The notes: generated by a model not told the origin, from the sequence alone. A stretch of DNA of 64,000 nt from Oscillospiraceae bacterium (GCA_017403885.1 JAFRDM010000082.1:1-64000), one strand, 5' to 3'. Counted from the first letter of the stretch, positions 9,084 through 18,376 are shown. Translations and numbers: made by a program.

Positions 9084-10514
9084 TCAGAAACGGAAATAAA
9101 TGAAAGGATTGTAACTCTGTCCGACGAGGAACAGCAGCGAGAGCGCAAAGAGCAGCGCCGTGGAGACGGCGCGCAGCGCGGCGACGCGTCTTTCGCCGTT
9201 TTTTCCGGCGAGCAGGGCCTTTTTTGCTGCGGGAACAAGAGGGAGCGAGAAGGCGAAGGCGAGCAGCGGAAAGACGGAATACTGCGCGATGACCTTGCGC
9301 GCGGTCTCGTCCAGCAGGGGCAGCGCCGTGCGCGTGCCGTCGGGGGACGCCGCATAGCCGAGCAGCGCGCGCAGCGTGACGCCGAGCGCGTGCAGGTCCG
9401 TCTCATAGAAGATGGCCCATCCCACGACGGCGATCACAAAGGTGATCGCCCAGCGCAGCGCCCGGGGCGTTTTTTCGATCAGGCTCTTGAGCACAAAGCG
9501 TTCGAGGATCAAAAGCAGGCCGAAGTACAATCCCCAGAGCAAAAAGTTCCAGGCCGCGCCGTGCCACAGCCCGGTCAGCGCCCAGACGACAAGGAGGTTG
9601 AGCGCCGTGCGCGCCGCCCCGCGGCGGTTGCCGCCGAGGGGGATGTAGACGTAGTCGCGGAAGAAGCTGCCCAGCGAGATATGCCAGCGCCGCCAGAACT
9701 CCGTGGCCGAGAACGATACGTAGGGATAATTGAAATTTTCCTTATAGCGGAAGCCCAGCACGCGCCCCAGGCCGATCGCCATGTCCGAGTAGGCCGAAAA
9801 GTCGAAATAGATCTGCAGCGTGTAGAGGAAGGCGTGGTACCACGCGCCGCCGAGGCTCGCCGCGCCGCCGCCCGGCAGCGCCTCGACCGCCGCGCCGCAG
9901 ATATTGGCCAGCAGCACTTTTTTCGCAAGGCCCGCGACGAAGCGCTCGATCCCCTCGTTAAAATCCTCCACCGAGGTGCTGCGCCCGTCGAGCTGTTCGG
10001 CGACGTCGGCGTACTGCACGATGGGGCCGGCGATCAGCTGCGGGAAGCAGCTGACGTAGAGCAGGAGCCTGGGGAAGCTCTTTTGTGCCGGGACCTTGCC
10101 GCGATAGACGTCCACCGTGTAGGTGAGCACCTGGAAGGTATAGAAGGATATCCCGATCGGCAGACGGATCTGCGGCACGGAGAGAGGCCGCGGGAGAAGC
10201 AGGGCGAGGTTCTGCAGCGCAAAAGAAAAGTACTTGAAATAGAACAGCAGCGCGAGCGAGACGCCCACGCCGACCGCGAGCGCGGCCTTCCTCCGGCGGG
10301 GCTCGTCCGTCCTGACGATCGCCGCGGCGCAGAGATAATTCACCGCTGTCGAGAAAAGCATGGCGAGCACGCACACCGGCTCGCCCCAGGCGTAGAAGAG
10401 CAGCGAGGCGAGGAGCAGCACCGCGTTTTTCCAGCGCAGAGCGCCCGCCGAAAAGTACAGCAGCAGTACGATCGGCAGGAACAGCAGCAGAAATGTCATG
10501 CTTGAAAAAACCAC
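9084..10514 (-). CDS. MBOAT family O-acyltransferase (AlgI/DltB-like)
   Basis: 476 residues with about ten membrane segments. Signature stretches are PIGISFYTFQVLTYTVDVYRG, FPQLIAGPIV, FDFSAYSDMAIG, EFWRRWHISL and TGLWHGAAWNF, the last carrying the catalytic His. It would pass an acyl group across the membrane to a partner that modifies a surface polymer. The GTG start at 10514 is chosen because GGAGG lies 5 bases upstream and it gives the typical opening MVFSSMTFLL. First gene of a three-gene operon with the DHHW and RCC1-like proteins. The polymer acceptor is not evident. Confidence 0.92.
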   Translation of the reverse strand: MVFSSMTFLLLFLPIVLLLYFSAGALRWKNAVLLLASLLFYAWGEPVCVLAMLFSTAVNYLCAAAIVRTDEPRRRKAALAVGVGVSLALLFYFKYFSFALQNLALLLPRPLSVPQIRLPIGISFYTFQVLTYTVDVYRGKVPAQKSFPRLLLYVSCFPQLIAGPIVQYADVAEQLDGRSTSVEDFNEGIERFVAGLAKKVLLANICGAAVEALPGGGAASLGGAWYHAFLYTLQIYFDFSAYSDMAIGLGRVLGFRYKENFNYPYVSFSATEFWRRWHISLGSFFRDYVYIPLGGNRRGAARTALNLLVVWALTGLWHGAAWNFLLWGLYFGLLLILERFVLKSLIEKTPRALRWAITFVIAVVGWAIFYETDLHALGVTLRALLGYAASPDGTRTALPLLDETARKVIAQYSVFPLLAFAFSLPLVPAAKKALLAGKNGERRVAALRAVSTALLFALSLLFLVGQSYNPFIYFRF

Positions 10515-10628
10515 GGCGGCCTCCGTCAAGGACAGTTTGGGGATAAAGCGCTTGCGGATCTTTCCTTTCGCAGCTCATCATAGCACAGTCCTCCTCTCCC
10601 CGCAATGCTCTTTGCATCTTCCGGAGCG

Positions 10629-10657
10629 TTGCCATCGGGTGAAAAACGTGCTATGCT
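10629..10657 (+). promoter_or_regulatory. Probable SigA promoter of the Sel1-repeat gene
   Basis: TTGCCA (10629-10634), 17-base spacer, TATGCT (10652-10657), 37 bases before the start. The -10 box is imperfect. Confidence 0.55.
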
Positions 10658-10694
10658 TACAAATAATACAAAATGATCGGAAGGAGGCTTCGAC

Positions 10695-12950
10695 ATGGAC
10701 GAGATCCGCGAAGAGGGCGCTGAGCGAAACGACGGTTCCGAACAGATCGTCTTCTTTGCTCCGGAGCTGCTGCAGATGGCGCAGCAGCGGCAGGAGAGGC
10801 TGGACGCGCTGCGCGCCGCGGCGGAGAGCGGAGATCACGCCGCGCTGCTGGAGCTGGGGATCTACGATCTCGGCGAGATGGGCGGTACGCCGCGCAATGC
10901 CGACGAAGCCTACGCCTGTCTGACGCGCCTGCCGGAAGACGACGCGGCGGGGCGCTATTATCTCGCTTACTGTTATGAGCGCGGCGTCGGCACGCCGCAG
11001 GACGCCGCGCGAGCTGCCGCGCTGCTGGCCGAGGCTGCCGAGAGCGGCTTCCCCCCTGCGCTCTTCGCGCTGGGGCTGTGCTGCGAGAGCGGGCACGGCG
11101 TCGAGAAAAATATGGAAAAGGCCGCCGAGCTGTATCGTGCCGCGGCGGACAAGGGCTTTGCGGCGGGTATGTGCAATCTCGGCGTACTCAAGCTGGACGG
11201 CCTCGGCACGGAGGCGGACGCCGAGGAGGCCGCCGCGCTCTTCGCGCAGGCGGCAGAGCTTGGTTTTCCGCGCGCGCAGTTTCTGCTGGGACTGTGCTAT
11301 GAGACCGGGCACGGCGCTCCCTGCGACCCGCGCAAGGCCATGGCCCTGTATGAAGCGGCCGCCGCACAGGATTACGACGAGGCGGTCTGTGCGCAGGGCG
11401 TGCTGTACTATCACGGCGTCGGCACGGAACAGGACCGCGAAAAAGCTTTTTCGCTCTTCCGCACCGCAGCAGAGCATGGGCTTCCCCGCGCACAGTTTTT
11501 CGCCGCGCGCTGTCTCGACGACGGCGAGGGCACGGCGGAGGATCCGGCCGAGGCCTATCGCTTTTACGCGCTGGCGGCCATGAACGGCGTGCCCGACGCG
11601 ATGTTCCGCGCAGGCGTGTGCTGCATGTGCGGCCGCGGCACGCCGGAGGACCCGGCGCAGGCCGCCGCCTGGTGGGAGCGCGGCGCTGCCTGCGGCGAGA
11701 CGCGCTCGATGGCACACCTCGGCGTGTGCTTCGAGGGTGGAAACGGCGTCGAAAGAGATCTGGACAAGGCGATCGCGCTCTACCGAAAGGCCGCGGACGG
11801 CGGCGGTGCGGAGGGGCAGTGTAACCTCGGGGTGCTGTATTTCTACGGCACCGGGCTGGAGCAGGACGACGCGAAGGCCGCAGAGCTCTTCGAGAAGGCC
11901 GCCGCGCAGGGTTTTCCCCGCGCGCAGTACTTCCTCGGTCTGTGCCGCGAGGGCGGGCGCGGACTGGAAAAGGACCGCGAAAAGGCCGCGCAGCTGTACC
12001 GCACGGCGGCCGAGCAGAACTACGCCCCCGCCATGCGCGCGCTCGGCGTGTGCTATGAAAACGGCATCGGCGTCGAGCGCAGCTTCGAGCGAGCCGCCGA
12101 GCTTTATGAAAAGGGCGCCGGGGCGGGCGACCTGAGTTCTGTTTTCTTTCTGGGGAACATGTATTACTCCGGGCGCGGCGTGGAAGAGGACGACGCGATG
12201 GCCGCTGCGCTGTATCTGCGCGCCGCGAAGGAGGATCACCCCGGAGCGCAGCGCAATTACGCCCGTTGTCTGGAGCTGGGGCTCGGCGTGGAAAAAGATC
12301 TTTCCGAGGCGGTCGTCTGGTACGGCCGCGCAGTTGAGCAGGACGACGCGCTGGCCGCCTGCAGTCTGGCGCATCTGTACGAGACGGGAGCGGGCTGTCG
12401 GAAGGATCCCGTGCGCGCTGTTGAGCTGTACGAAAAAGCCTTCTCTCTCGGCTACGGGAAGGCCGCGCTGTGTCTCGGCGAGATGTACCAAAACGGGCAG
12501 GGCGTCAAACGTGACCGCAAAAAGGCCCGGGAATGGTTTGAAAAAGGCGGCGGCATGCCCGAAGCGGCGCAAAAGAGAGCCCGGCACGCCAACGCCGTCG
12601 GGCATTGGATGCTGCGTCTGCTCGCCGACGCCGCTCTCGTCGGCTGCTTTTGGGCCGGATTCCGAGGCCTTTCTCATGGAGGCGGCCGCGAGGATCTGAT
12701 CGGCGCGGCTTACCTGGGCGCCGTCGCGCTCATGTTCCACGCGCTGGGATGGTATATGCGGCCGACCGCGCCCAAACGGGCGCCGCGCTGGCTGCACGTC
12801 GTATGCGGCTCGCTGCTGCTGGCGCTGGTCGCGCTCATCGTATCGGTTTTTCTCGGCGGAGGCGTCGTAGATCCGGCGGACATCTGGATCCTCGGCTGGA
12901 TCTGCGCGCTGATCGCGCTGGCCGCTTTCCGGGCTTTCCGGAAAAGATAA
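10695..12950 (+). CDS. Sel1-like repeat protein with C-terminal membrane domain
   Basis: 751 residues. Residues about 45-615 form roughly fifteen Sel1-like (SLR) repeats of about 36 residues with the pattern A...G...A...LG..Y..G.GV..D..KA..L...AA. The C-terminus (about 630-751) holds about four hydrophobic segments. The repeats probably scaffold protein contacts in the cytoplasm from a membrane anchor. AAGGAGG is 8 bases upstream of the ATG. Monocistronic, ended by the hairpin at 12964-12996. Partners are unknown. Confidence 0.88.
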   Translation: MDEIREEGAERNDGSEQIVFFAPELLQMAQQRQERLDALRAAAESGDHAALLELGIYDLGEMGGTPRNADEAYACLTRLPEDDAAGRYYLAYCYERGVGTPQDAARAAALLAEAAESGFPPALFALGLCCESGHGVEKNMEKAAELYRAAADKGFAAGMCNLGVLKLDGLGTEADAEEAAALFAQAAELGFPRAQFLLGLCYETGHGAPCDPRKAMALYEAAAAQDYDEAVCAQGVLYYHGVGTEQDREKAFSLFRTAAEHGLPRAQFFAARCLDDGEGTAEDPAEAYRFYALAAMNGVPDAMFRAGVCCMCGRGTPEDPAQAAAWWERGAACGETRSMAHLGVCFEGGNGVERDLDKAIALYRKAADGGGAEGQCNLGVLYFYGTGLEQDDAKAAELFEKAAAQGFPRAQYFLGLCREGGRGLEKDREKAAQLYRTAAEQNYAPAMRALGVCYENGIGVERSFERAAELYEKGAGAGDLSSVFFLGNMYYSGRGVEEDDAMAAALYLRAAKEDHPGAQRNYARCLELGLGVEKDLSEAVVWYGRAVEQDDALAACSLAHLYETGAGCRKDPVRAVELYEKAFSLGYGKAALCLGEMYQNGQGVKRDRKKAREWFEKGGGMPEAAQKRARHANAVGHWMLRLLADAALVGCFWAGFRGLSHGGGREDLIGAAYLGAVALMFHALGWYMRPTAPKRAPRWLHVVCGSLLLALVALIVSVFLGGGVVDPADIWILGWICALIALAAFRAFRKR

Positions 12951-12963
12951 TATCCAATCAATC

Positions 12964-12996
12964 ACGGGAGGGCGCCGCGTGCTCTCCCGTTTTTTT
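12964..12996 (+). terminator. Rho-independent terminator of the Sel1-repeat gene
   Basis: An ACGGGAG...CTCCCGT stem with a GC-rich loop is followed by seven Ts (12990-12996). Confidence 0.85.
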
Positions 12997-13063
12997 GCAA
13001 ACAGCTGTAAGATCCGCCCCGCGATCGCGACAAGGAGGGTGAGGCGGAAAGGAAGTGACGCAT

Positions 13064-13621
13064 TTGGAGGACCGTGAGATCATCGGCCTGTTCTTCGAGC
13101 GCTCGGAACGGGCCATACGGGAACTGGACAAAAAATACGGCAAGGCCGTTAAGGCGATCGCCGGGAACGTCCTGCGGGACAGGCAGGATGCGGAGGAGTG
13201 CGTGAACGACGCGTACCTGGGGGTCTGGAGCAGTATTCCGCCTCAGCGTCCGGACAGCCTGGGCAGCTATGTGTGCCGCATCGCCCGCAATCAGGCCATA
13301 TCCCGTCTGCGCAGCAATACGGCGGCCAAACGGAACGACGGCTTCGATCTCGTGCTCGACGAACTGGAGGAATGTGTTTCCTCCGGCGCGGACGTCGAAG
13401 CCGAGATAGAAGGGAAAGAGCTCTCGCGGGCCGTGGACCGTTTTCTTGCTACGCTCGACTATGACGACCGGTTTCTTTTCGTCCGGCGCTATTGGTATGC
13501 CGACAGCGTAAAGGAGATCGCCGCGGCGATGGGTCGGAAGGAAAACCAGCTCTCCGTGCGTCTTTTTCGCCTCCGCGAGAAATTGCGGAAAACTTTGGTA
13601 AAGGAGGGCCTGCTTGTATGA
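13064..13621 (+). CDS. ECF-type RNA polymerase sigma factor (pair A1, FFERSE subtype)
   Basis: 185 residues. Region 2 has the AEECVNDAYLGVW signature and VCRIARNQAISRLR; region 4 is an HTH ending RLREKLRKTL. I chose the TTG at 13064 because it gives MEDREIIGLFF, which aligns residue by residue with MTDEEIIGLFF of the homologue at 51715-52272, and because both genes share AGGAAGTGACG at the same distance upstream. A GTG at 13055 is the alternative. The stop overlaps the next start as ATGA. It probably drives its own operon and a small regulon. Confidence 0.9.
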   Translation: MEDREIIGLFFERSERAIRELDKKYGKAVKAIAGNVLRDRQDAEECVNDAYLGVWSSIPPQRPDSLGSYVCRIARNQAISRLRSNTAAKRNDGFDLVLDELEECVSSGADVEAEIEGKELSRAVDRFLATLDYDDRFLFVRRYWYADSVKEIAAAMGRKENQLSVRLFRLREKLRKTLVKEGLLV

Positions 13622-14436
13622 ATCGGGAAAAGCTTTTTGACTCGCTCGCCGAACTCGACGACAGGTATATTGCCGAGGCGCTGCGCTACTCCCCCGAGGC
13701 TGCATCCGGCTCCTCGGAAAGGATCGTACACTTGAATAAGAAAAAGATCATATCCTTCGCCCTCGCCGCCGTGCTGATCCTGGCGCTGGGCGCCGCGGCT
13801 TACGCCGTGTTCTCCACCTATTCCGCCCGCGTGCCCGAGCCGGAAGAGACCTTCCGCATCAACTGGGAGGAAAATGCCAGCGGCTACATCGAATGGACGG
13901 ACGCGAAGCTGGCCGTGACCTTCCCCGATACGGCCGAGAGCAAGGAGATCGAATTCCGCCCCGGCTGGCTGCCGGATGAGCTCTCGGAGCTCATGGTAAA
14001 GAAACCTCTCTCGCGCCTGACGGCGGAAGAGCTGGCATACAAATTCCCCGAGCTGTCGGGCAGCCAGCCGCTTCTGATCGAAAGCTACTCCATGTCCATG
14101 TTCAACGACGGCGGCGCGCTGCTGCTGCTTTACTACACACCGGAGGAAATCATAGAGGAGCGCTGGGAGGAACAGGGTGTGGATGTGATGCGTTTTCACG
14201 CCACTATGCATGTGGATGCAGCTCCCCATATCCATGCACCGGAGCGCACAATCGAGCAGGATATTATTCTCATGTCCAATCCCGAGGCGGGCTGGATCGT
14301 CTGTCTCAACGGCGAGATCGGCATGGATGAGCTCGTCAAGGTCGCCAGGAACCTGGAGATCTTCGAGACCGGCAGGGCGCTGACCTACGACGACTTTGAA
14401 AACCACTACGCCTTCATGGACGGCGGCGTCGGCTGA
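13618..14436 (+). CDS. Membrane anti-sigma-like partner (pair A1)
   Basis: 272 residues. A short cytoplasmic N-terminus with the motif LAELDDRYIAEA (about 10-21), one transmembrane segment (about 45-63, LAAVLILALGAAAYA) and an extracytoplasmic domain with no family I recognise. The start overlaps the sigma stop by 4 bases, so the two are translationally coupled. No zinc anti-sigma motif (HxxxCxxC) is present. By position and topology it is an anti-sigma factor; by sequence the role is inferred. The N-terminal motif recurs in the homologue at 50951-51718. Confidence 0.75.
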   Translation: MNREKLFDSLAELDDRYIAEALRYSPEAASGSSERIVHLNKKKIISFALAAVLILALGAAAYAVFSTYSARVPEPEETFRINWEENASGYIEWTDAKLAVTFPDTAESKEIEFRPGWLPDELSELMVKKPLSRLTAEELAYKFPELSGSQPLLIESYSMSMFNDGGALLLLYYTPEEIIEERWEEQGVDVMRFHATMHVDAAPHIHAPERTIEQDIILMSNPEAGWIVCLNGEIGMDELVKVARNLEIFETGRALTYDDFENHYAFMDGGVG

Positions 14437-14450
14437 AACAAGCAACGCGG

Positions 14451-14483
14451 CAGGGACTGTTATCAGACAGTCCCTGTTTTTTT
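14451..14483 (+). terminator. Terminator after pair A1
   Basis: CAGGGACTGT and its complement around a TATCA loop, followed by eight Ts. A TATACT box (14488-14493) follows directly. The same terminator-plus-TATACT layout occurs at 50882-50927. Confidence 0.88.
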
Positions 14484-14568
14484 GTGGTATACTGGAAAAA
14501 CATGAAACCTTTTCCTCATTTCATCGTGTTTACAGGTGAGAGCTCTTTGAAGACAAAGGAGGTGCCGT

Positions 14569-15126
14569 ATGGAAGACGCGGCGATCGTTGATCTGTACTG
14601 GCAGCGTTCCGACAGGGCCCTGTCGGAAACCGACAAGAAATACGGCCGATACTGCCAATCCATCGCTTACCACATCTGCGGAGCGCGGGAGGATGCGGAG
14701 GAGTGTGTGAACGATACCTATCTGCGCGCCTGGAACCGCATGCCCACCGAGCGTCCCGCGGCGTTGGGGGCTTTCCTCGGCCGAATCACGAGAAATCTCG
14801 CTCTTGACCGCATCAAGGCGAGAAACACCGTCAAGCGCGGAGGAGGACAGGCGCCGCTGGCACTGAGCGAGCTGGAAGACTGCATTCCCGGCGGGACGAG
14901 CCCGGAGCGCGCCCTGGAGGAAAAAGAACTGGAGGCCGTGATCGGACGCTTCGTCGCCGCTCTGCCGAAAACCGAGAAAATGGTCTTCGTGCTGCGCTAT
15001 TTCTATCTCGCCCCGGTCGACGAGATCGCCGAAAAGCTGCATTTCAGCTCGGGCAAGGTCAAAAGCATGCTGTTCCGCAGCCGCAAAAAGCTGCGGTCGG
15101 CCTTGGAAAAGGAGGGGCTGGCATGA
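14569..15126 (+). CDS. ECF-type RNA polymerase sigma factor (pair A2, DLYW subtype)
   Basis: 185 residues. It opens with IVDLYWQRSDRALSETDKKYG; region 2 has AEECVNDTYLRAW and region 4 ends FRSRKKLRSAL. An ideal AGGAGGTG lies 6 bases upstream of the ATG. Stop and next start overlap as ATGA. Its closest relative in the window is the sigma factor at 50237-50794, not its neighbour at 13064. Confidence 0.92.
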   Translation: MEDAAIVDLYWQRSDRALSETDKKYGRYCQSIAYHICGAREDAEECVNDTYLRAWNRMPTERPAALGAFLGRITRNLALDRIKARNTVKRGGGQAPLALSELEDCIPGGTSPERALEEKELEAVIGRFVAALPKTEKMVFVLRYFYLAPVDEIAEKLHFSSGKVKSMLFRSRKKLRSALEKEGLA

Positions 15127-15977
15127 ACTCGCTGACACTTCTGCGCGCTATGAACGGCATTCACGAGGAGGATGTCATCATGGCTGGAAAGTATTATTAC
15201 GAAAAAGACAAGAAAACGGTACCCATCCGGACAAAGCGGCTCGTCGCTTTTGCGATCGCCGCCGTGCTGATGCTCTCGCTGGGCATCGCGGCCTATGCGG
15301 CCTACAACGCGGTCTCGACGCCGGAGGCCGCCGAAAAGGTCGCGCGCGAGCAGATCGCGCAGTGGCGCGAGCTTGGGCTGCTGAATCCGAATGTGCAATT
15401 TGAGGGAGAGGCGGATACTGTCGTCGAGATCGAGGAAGAGCAGGGCGGTTCGGCCTGGTACGGGCGGCTGTTCCCGCACAGCTTCGACGTGCGCTGGTAC
15501 TTCGGAGAGCGGAAATACAGCTGCAACCTGAACATCGACACGCTCGGCGGCAAGATCATGTATCTGGATCTCTTTGCCGACGCGGATGAAGACGCCGTCC
15601 CGACGGGCGAAGTCGAGCTGACGATCGGACCGGACGGAGAAACGAAAACCTTCTATTACTATGAGAACTACGGCGATCTCCTTCCCGCCGATCAGACCGT
15701 GGACGGCTTCTGCTCGGCGCTGGCGACATACTGGGGCTACGGAGGCTACCGTCTGGCGGATAGGGGCGACCCCGTCTACACCGAGGATTACGCCGCTCTC
15801 TTCGCTTCCGTCGACGGCTCGACGCGCATGCTCGACGTGCCCTGGGATATGAGCGGCCGCTGCTCCCTCGCGGTCTACTTTGACGGCGACGCGGAGGGCG
15901 CCCCCGTGTATATCGAGATCATGCAGTATCCCGGTTATGTCGGCATGGACGTCGGTATCCGTCACCCGGTCGGCTGA
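15123..15977 (+). CDS. Membrane anti-sigma-like partner (pair A2)
   Basis: 284 residues. Short N-terminus, a basic stretch (KRLVAF), one transmembrane segment (about 40-60, IAAVLMLSLGIAAYAAY) and an extracytoplasmic domain (about 65-284) rich in acidic and aromatic residues with no recognised family. Coupled by ATGA overlap to the sigma gene. An internal ATG at 15180 also gives a plausible start, but the overlap favours 15123. Function by position: it would hold the sigma factor at the membrane until an external signal. Confidence 0.72.
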   Translation: MNSLTLLRAMNGIHEEDVIMAGKYYYEKDKKTVPIRTKRLVAFAIAAVLMLSLGIAAYAAYNAVSTPEAAEKVAREQIAQWRELGLLNPNVQFEGEADTVVEIEEEQGGSAWYGRLFPHSFDVRWYFGERKYSCNLNIDTLGGKIMYLDLFADADEDAVPTGEVELTIGPDGETKTFYYYENYGDLLPADQTVDGFCSALATYWGYGGYRLADRGDPVYTEDYAALFASVDGSTRMLDVPWDMSGRCSLAVYFDGDAEGAPVYIEIMQYPGYVGMDVGIRHPVG

Positions 15978-15986
15978 AACAAACGC

Positions 15987-16021
15987 AAAAAGAGGAAGAG
16001 GCTCTGCCTCTTCCTCTTTTT
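15987..16021. terminator. Bidirectional terminator
   Basis: A perfect A5-GAGGAAGAGG stem with its complement ending in T5, around a 5-base centre, lies between the convergent pair A2 operon and asd. Confidence 0.92.
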
Positions 16022-16033
16022 GTTCTCGCTGTC

Positions 16034-17041
16034 TCACATCTTCCCGGCCAGAAGACGGAGGATCTGCACGGCGTTGCTGGCGGCGCCCTTGCGGATCTGG
16101 TCGCCGCAGCACCAGAGCGTCAGGCCCTTTTCATCCGTGAGGTCCTCGCGGATGCGTCCGACCCAGACAAGATCCTGATCGGTCGTGTCCAGCGGCGTGG
16201 GATAACAGCGGCCCTCGTATTCCTCGATCAGCCGCACGCCCGGAAAAGCGGCGACGGCGGCTTTGGCCGCCTCGACGCTGACCTTTTCCTTCGTGCGCAG
16301 CGTGACGGCAATCGAATGTGAGCGCATGACCGGCACGCGCACGCAGGTGCAGTTGACCTTCAGGTCCGGGCAGTGCATGATGCGTCGGCCCTCGTTCTGC
16401 ATCTTCATCTCTTCCTTGGTGTAGTCGTTGCCGTAGGGCGCGTCGATAAAGGGGATGACGTTCATCGCGATCTGCGCGGCGAAGGTCTTGACCACGGGCT
16501 TTTCGCCCTTTGCAAGCGCCGCCATCTGCGCGTCGAGCTCGGCGATGCCGGCCTGGCCCGCGCCGGAGACGGCCTGATAGGTGCACACGACCATGTTCTC
16601 GATCTCCGAGAGCTTCGCGATGCCCGCGACGGCCATCAGCGCGATGATCGTGCAGCAGTTGGGGTTGGCGATGAGGCCCTTGTTCTCAAAGGCGTCCGCG
16701 CCGTTGATCTCTGGCACGACGAGCGGCACGTCGGGCTCGAGACGGAAGGCGGAGCTGTTGTCGATGTAAACGGCGCCGCTCTTCCTGATCGCGGGGGCGA
16801 AGCGGCGGGACATGTCCCCTTCGACCGCCCCGAGCACGAAGTCGAGCCCTTCAAAGCTCTCGTCCGTGGCCGCCTGGATGGCGACATCTCTGCCCTTGAA
16901 CTTGATGAGGCTGCCCGCGCTGCGCGCGCTGGCCAGCGGCCGCAGCTCCGATACCGGGATATCATACTCCTCGAGGATCTTCAGCATTTCCTGTCCGACG
17001 GCGCCTGTCGCGCCGAGGACGGCGATCTTGAGTTCTTTCAT
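16034..17041 (-). CDS. asd: Aspartate-semialdehyde dehydrogenase
   Basis: 335 residues. Reduces aspartyl phosphate to aspartate semialdehyde with NADPH. N-terminal GATGAVGQEML Rossmann motif (about 9-19), ANPNCCTI with the catalytic Cys, and a substrate-binding RSHS segment. The start at 17041 follows AAGGAG by 7 bases; the two in-frame ATGs further upstream precede this ribosome site. Third gene of the minus-strand hom-lysC-asd operon, which feeds threonine, methionine and lysine synthesis. Confidence 0.95.
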   Translation of the reverse strand: MKELKIAVLGATGAVGQEMLKILEEYDIPVSELRPLASARSAGSLIKFKGRDVAIQAATDESFEGLDFVLGAVEGDMSRRFAPAIRKSGAVYIDNSSAFRLEPDVPLVVPEINGADAFENKGLIANPNCCTIIALMAVAGIAKLSEIENMVVCTYQAVSGAGQAGIAELDAQMAALAKGEKPVVKTFAAQIAMNVIPFIDAPYGNDYTKEEMKMQNEGRRIMHCPDLKVNCTCVRVPVMRSHSIAVTLRTKEKVSVEAAKAAVAAFPGVRLIEEYEGRCYPTPLDTTDQDLVWVGRIREDLTDEKGLTLWCCGDQIRKGAASNAVQILRLLAGKM

Positions 17042-17058
17042 GTCGATTTCTCCTTTCA

Positions 17059-18372
17059 TCAACCGGCAAAACCGTCGTACAGGACGCGGATCGCCGTCTC
17101 AAAGTCCTTGTTTTCCACGCCGACCGTGATGGCCAGCTCGTCTGCGCCCTGCGCGATCGTGCGGATGTTCACGCCCGCATCGCCGAGCGCCTTAAAGAGT
17201 CTGCCGGAGATGCCGGGACGCGAGCTCATTTTGCGGCCGACGGCTGAGACGAGGGCGATTTCGTCCTGTACGCGCACGTCGTCGGGACGACAGGTCTTGC
17301 GGACGTCGGCCAGCACGTCGTAGAGCGCGTCGCCCATCGCGGCCGAGCCGGAGACAAGCGCAAAGCTGTCAAGGCCGAGGGTAATATGCTCGACCGGAGC
17401 GTGGTAACGGTCCATGATCTCCAGCGCCTGGCAGAGCGTCATGTTGGCGTTCATGCCCCGCTTTTTGACCGTGATGATCGTAAAGTTGCGCCGTCCCGCG
17501 ATGCCGGTGATGAAGCGCTCGCCGCCGTCGCGGTCGTCCGCGTCGCCGACGATCATCGTGCCGGGGTCTCCGGGTCGATTGGTGTTTCGGATATTCAGCG
17601 CGATGCCCTTATCCTTGACCGGCTGGATCGAGTCCTCGTGCATGACCGACGCGCCCATGAAGGCCAGCTCGCGCAGCTCGGCATAGGTGACCTTGGCGAT
17701 CGGGCGCGGGTCGGGAACGATGCGCGGATCGGCCATCAGGATGCCGGAGACGTCCGTCCAGTTCTCATACACGTCCGCATCCACGGCCGCCGCCGCCAGC
17801 GCGCCGGTGATGTCGCTGCCGCCGCGGCTCATGACCTTGATCTTTCCCGTAGGCAGGCGGCCGTAAAAGCCGGGGATCAGGATGCGGCCGTGGGCGGCGA
17901 GGGCCTCGGCAATGGCGCGGTCGGTCCTGTCGCGGTCGATCTGGCCGTCGTAGCCGAAGAACACGCAGTCCGCCGCGTCGACGAAGGCGTAGCCGAGATA
18001 TTCGGCCATCAGCCGGGCGGTGAAATACTCGCCGCGGGAGACCAGCTCATCCACGCTCGTGTCACGGCTGAGCTGCGCGGCGAGCTTTTTCATCTCGCCC
18101 TCGGCGTCGAAGCGCAGGCCCAGCTCCGTCCGGATCTCGGCGAAGCGCTGTTCGATGGTCTGCAGGATGTCGTCGCAGGAGACGCCGTAACTCAAATGCG
18201 CGTGGCAGAGATACAGCAGATCCGTCAGCTTGTGGTCGTCGGCGCTGCGCTTGCCCGCCGCGGACACGACCACGACGCGGCGCGAGGGATCCGCTTCTAT
18301 TATACTTTTGACTTTTTTGAATTGTTCCGCGCCGGCGACCGAGGAGCCGCCGAATTTGGCTACCTTCAGCAT
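17059..18372 (-). CDS. lysC: Aspartate kinase
   Basis: 437 residues. First step of the aspartate pathway. N-terminal KFGGSSV (about 5-11), SRGEYFTARL, the catalytic-domain stretch SRGGSDITGAL, and two C-terminal ACT domains (about 300-437) expected to bind an end-product amino acid. The length fits the monofunctional LysC/AKIII-like class. It starts 4 bp after hom and ends 17 bp before asd, so the three form one transcript. Confidence 0.95.
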   Translation of the reverse strand: MLKVAKFGGSSVAGAEQFKKVKSIIEADPSRRVVVVSAAGKRSADDHKLTDLLYLCHAHLSYGVSCDDILQTIEQRFAEIRTELGLRFDAEGEMKKLAAQLSRDTSVDELVSRGEYFTARLMAEYLGYAFVDAADCVFFGYDGQIDRDRTDRAIAEALAAHGRILIPGFYGRLPTGKIKVMSRGGSDITGALAAAAVDADVYENWTDVSGILMADPRIVPDPRPIAKVTYAELRELAFMGASVMHEDSIQPVKDKGIALNIRNTNRPGDPGTMIVGDADDRDGGERFITGIAGRRNFTIITVKKRGMNANMTLCQALEIMDRYHAPVEHITLGLDSFALVSGSAAMGDALYDVLADVRKTCRPDDVRVQDEIALVSAVGRKMSSRPGISGRLFKALGDAGVNIRTIAQGADELAITVGVENKDFETAIRVLYDGFAG

Positions 18373-18376
18373 GGCC

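Noticed and set aside
11000..12540. Regular repeats in the Sel1 gene as a possible DNA repeat array
   Set aside because: They are protein-level 36-residue repeats with diverged DNA, as is normal for Sel1 proteins.
10578..12965. A 795-codon minus-strand frame opposite the Sel1-repeat gene
   Set aside because: Its own repeats are the complement of the Sel1 repeats; there is no ribosome site.
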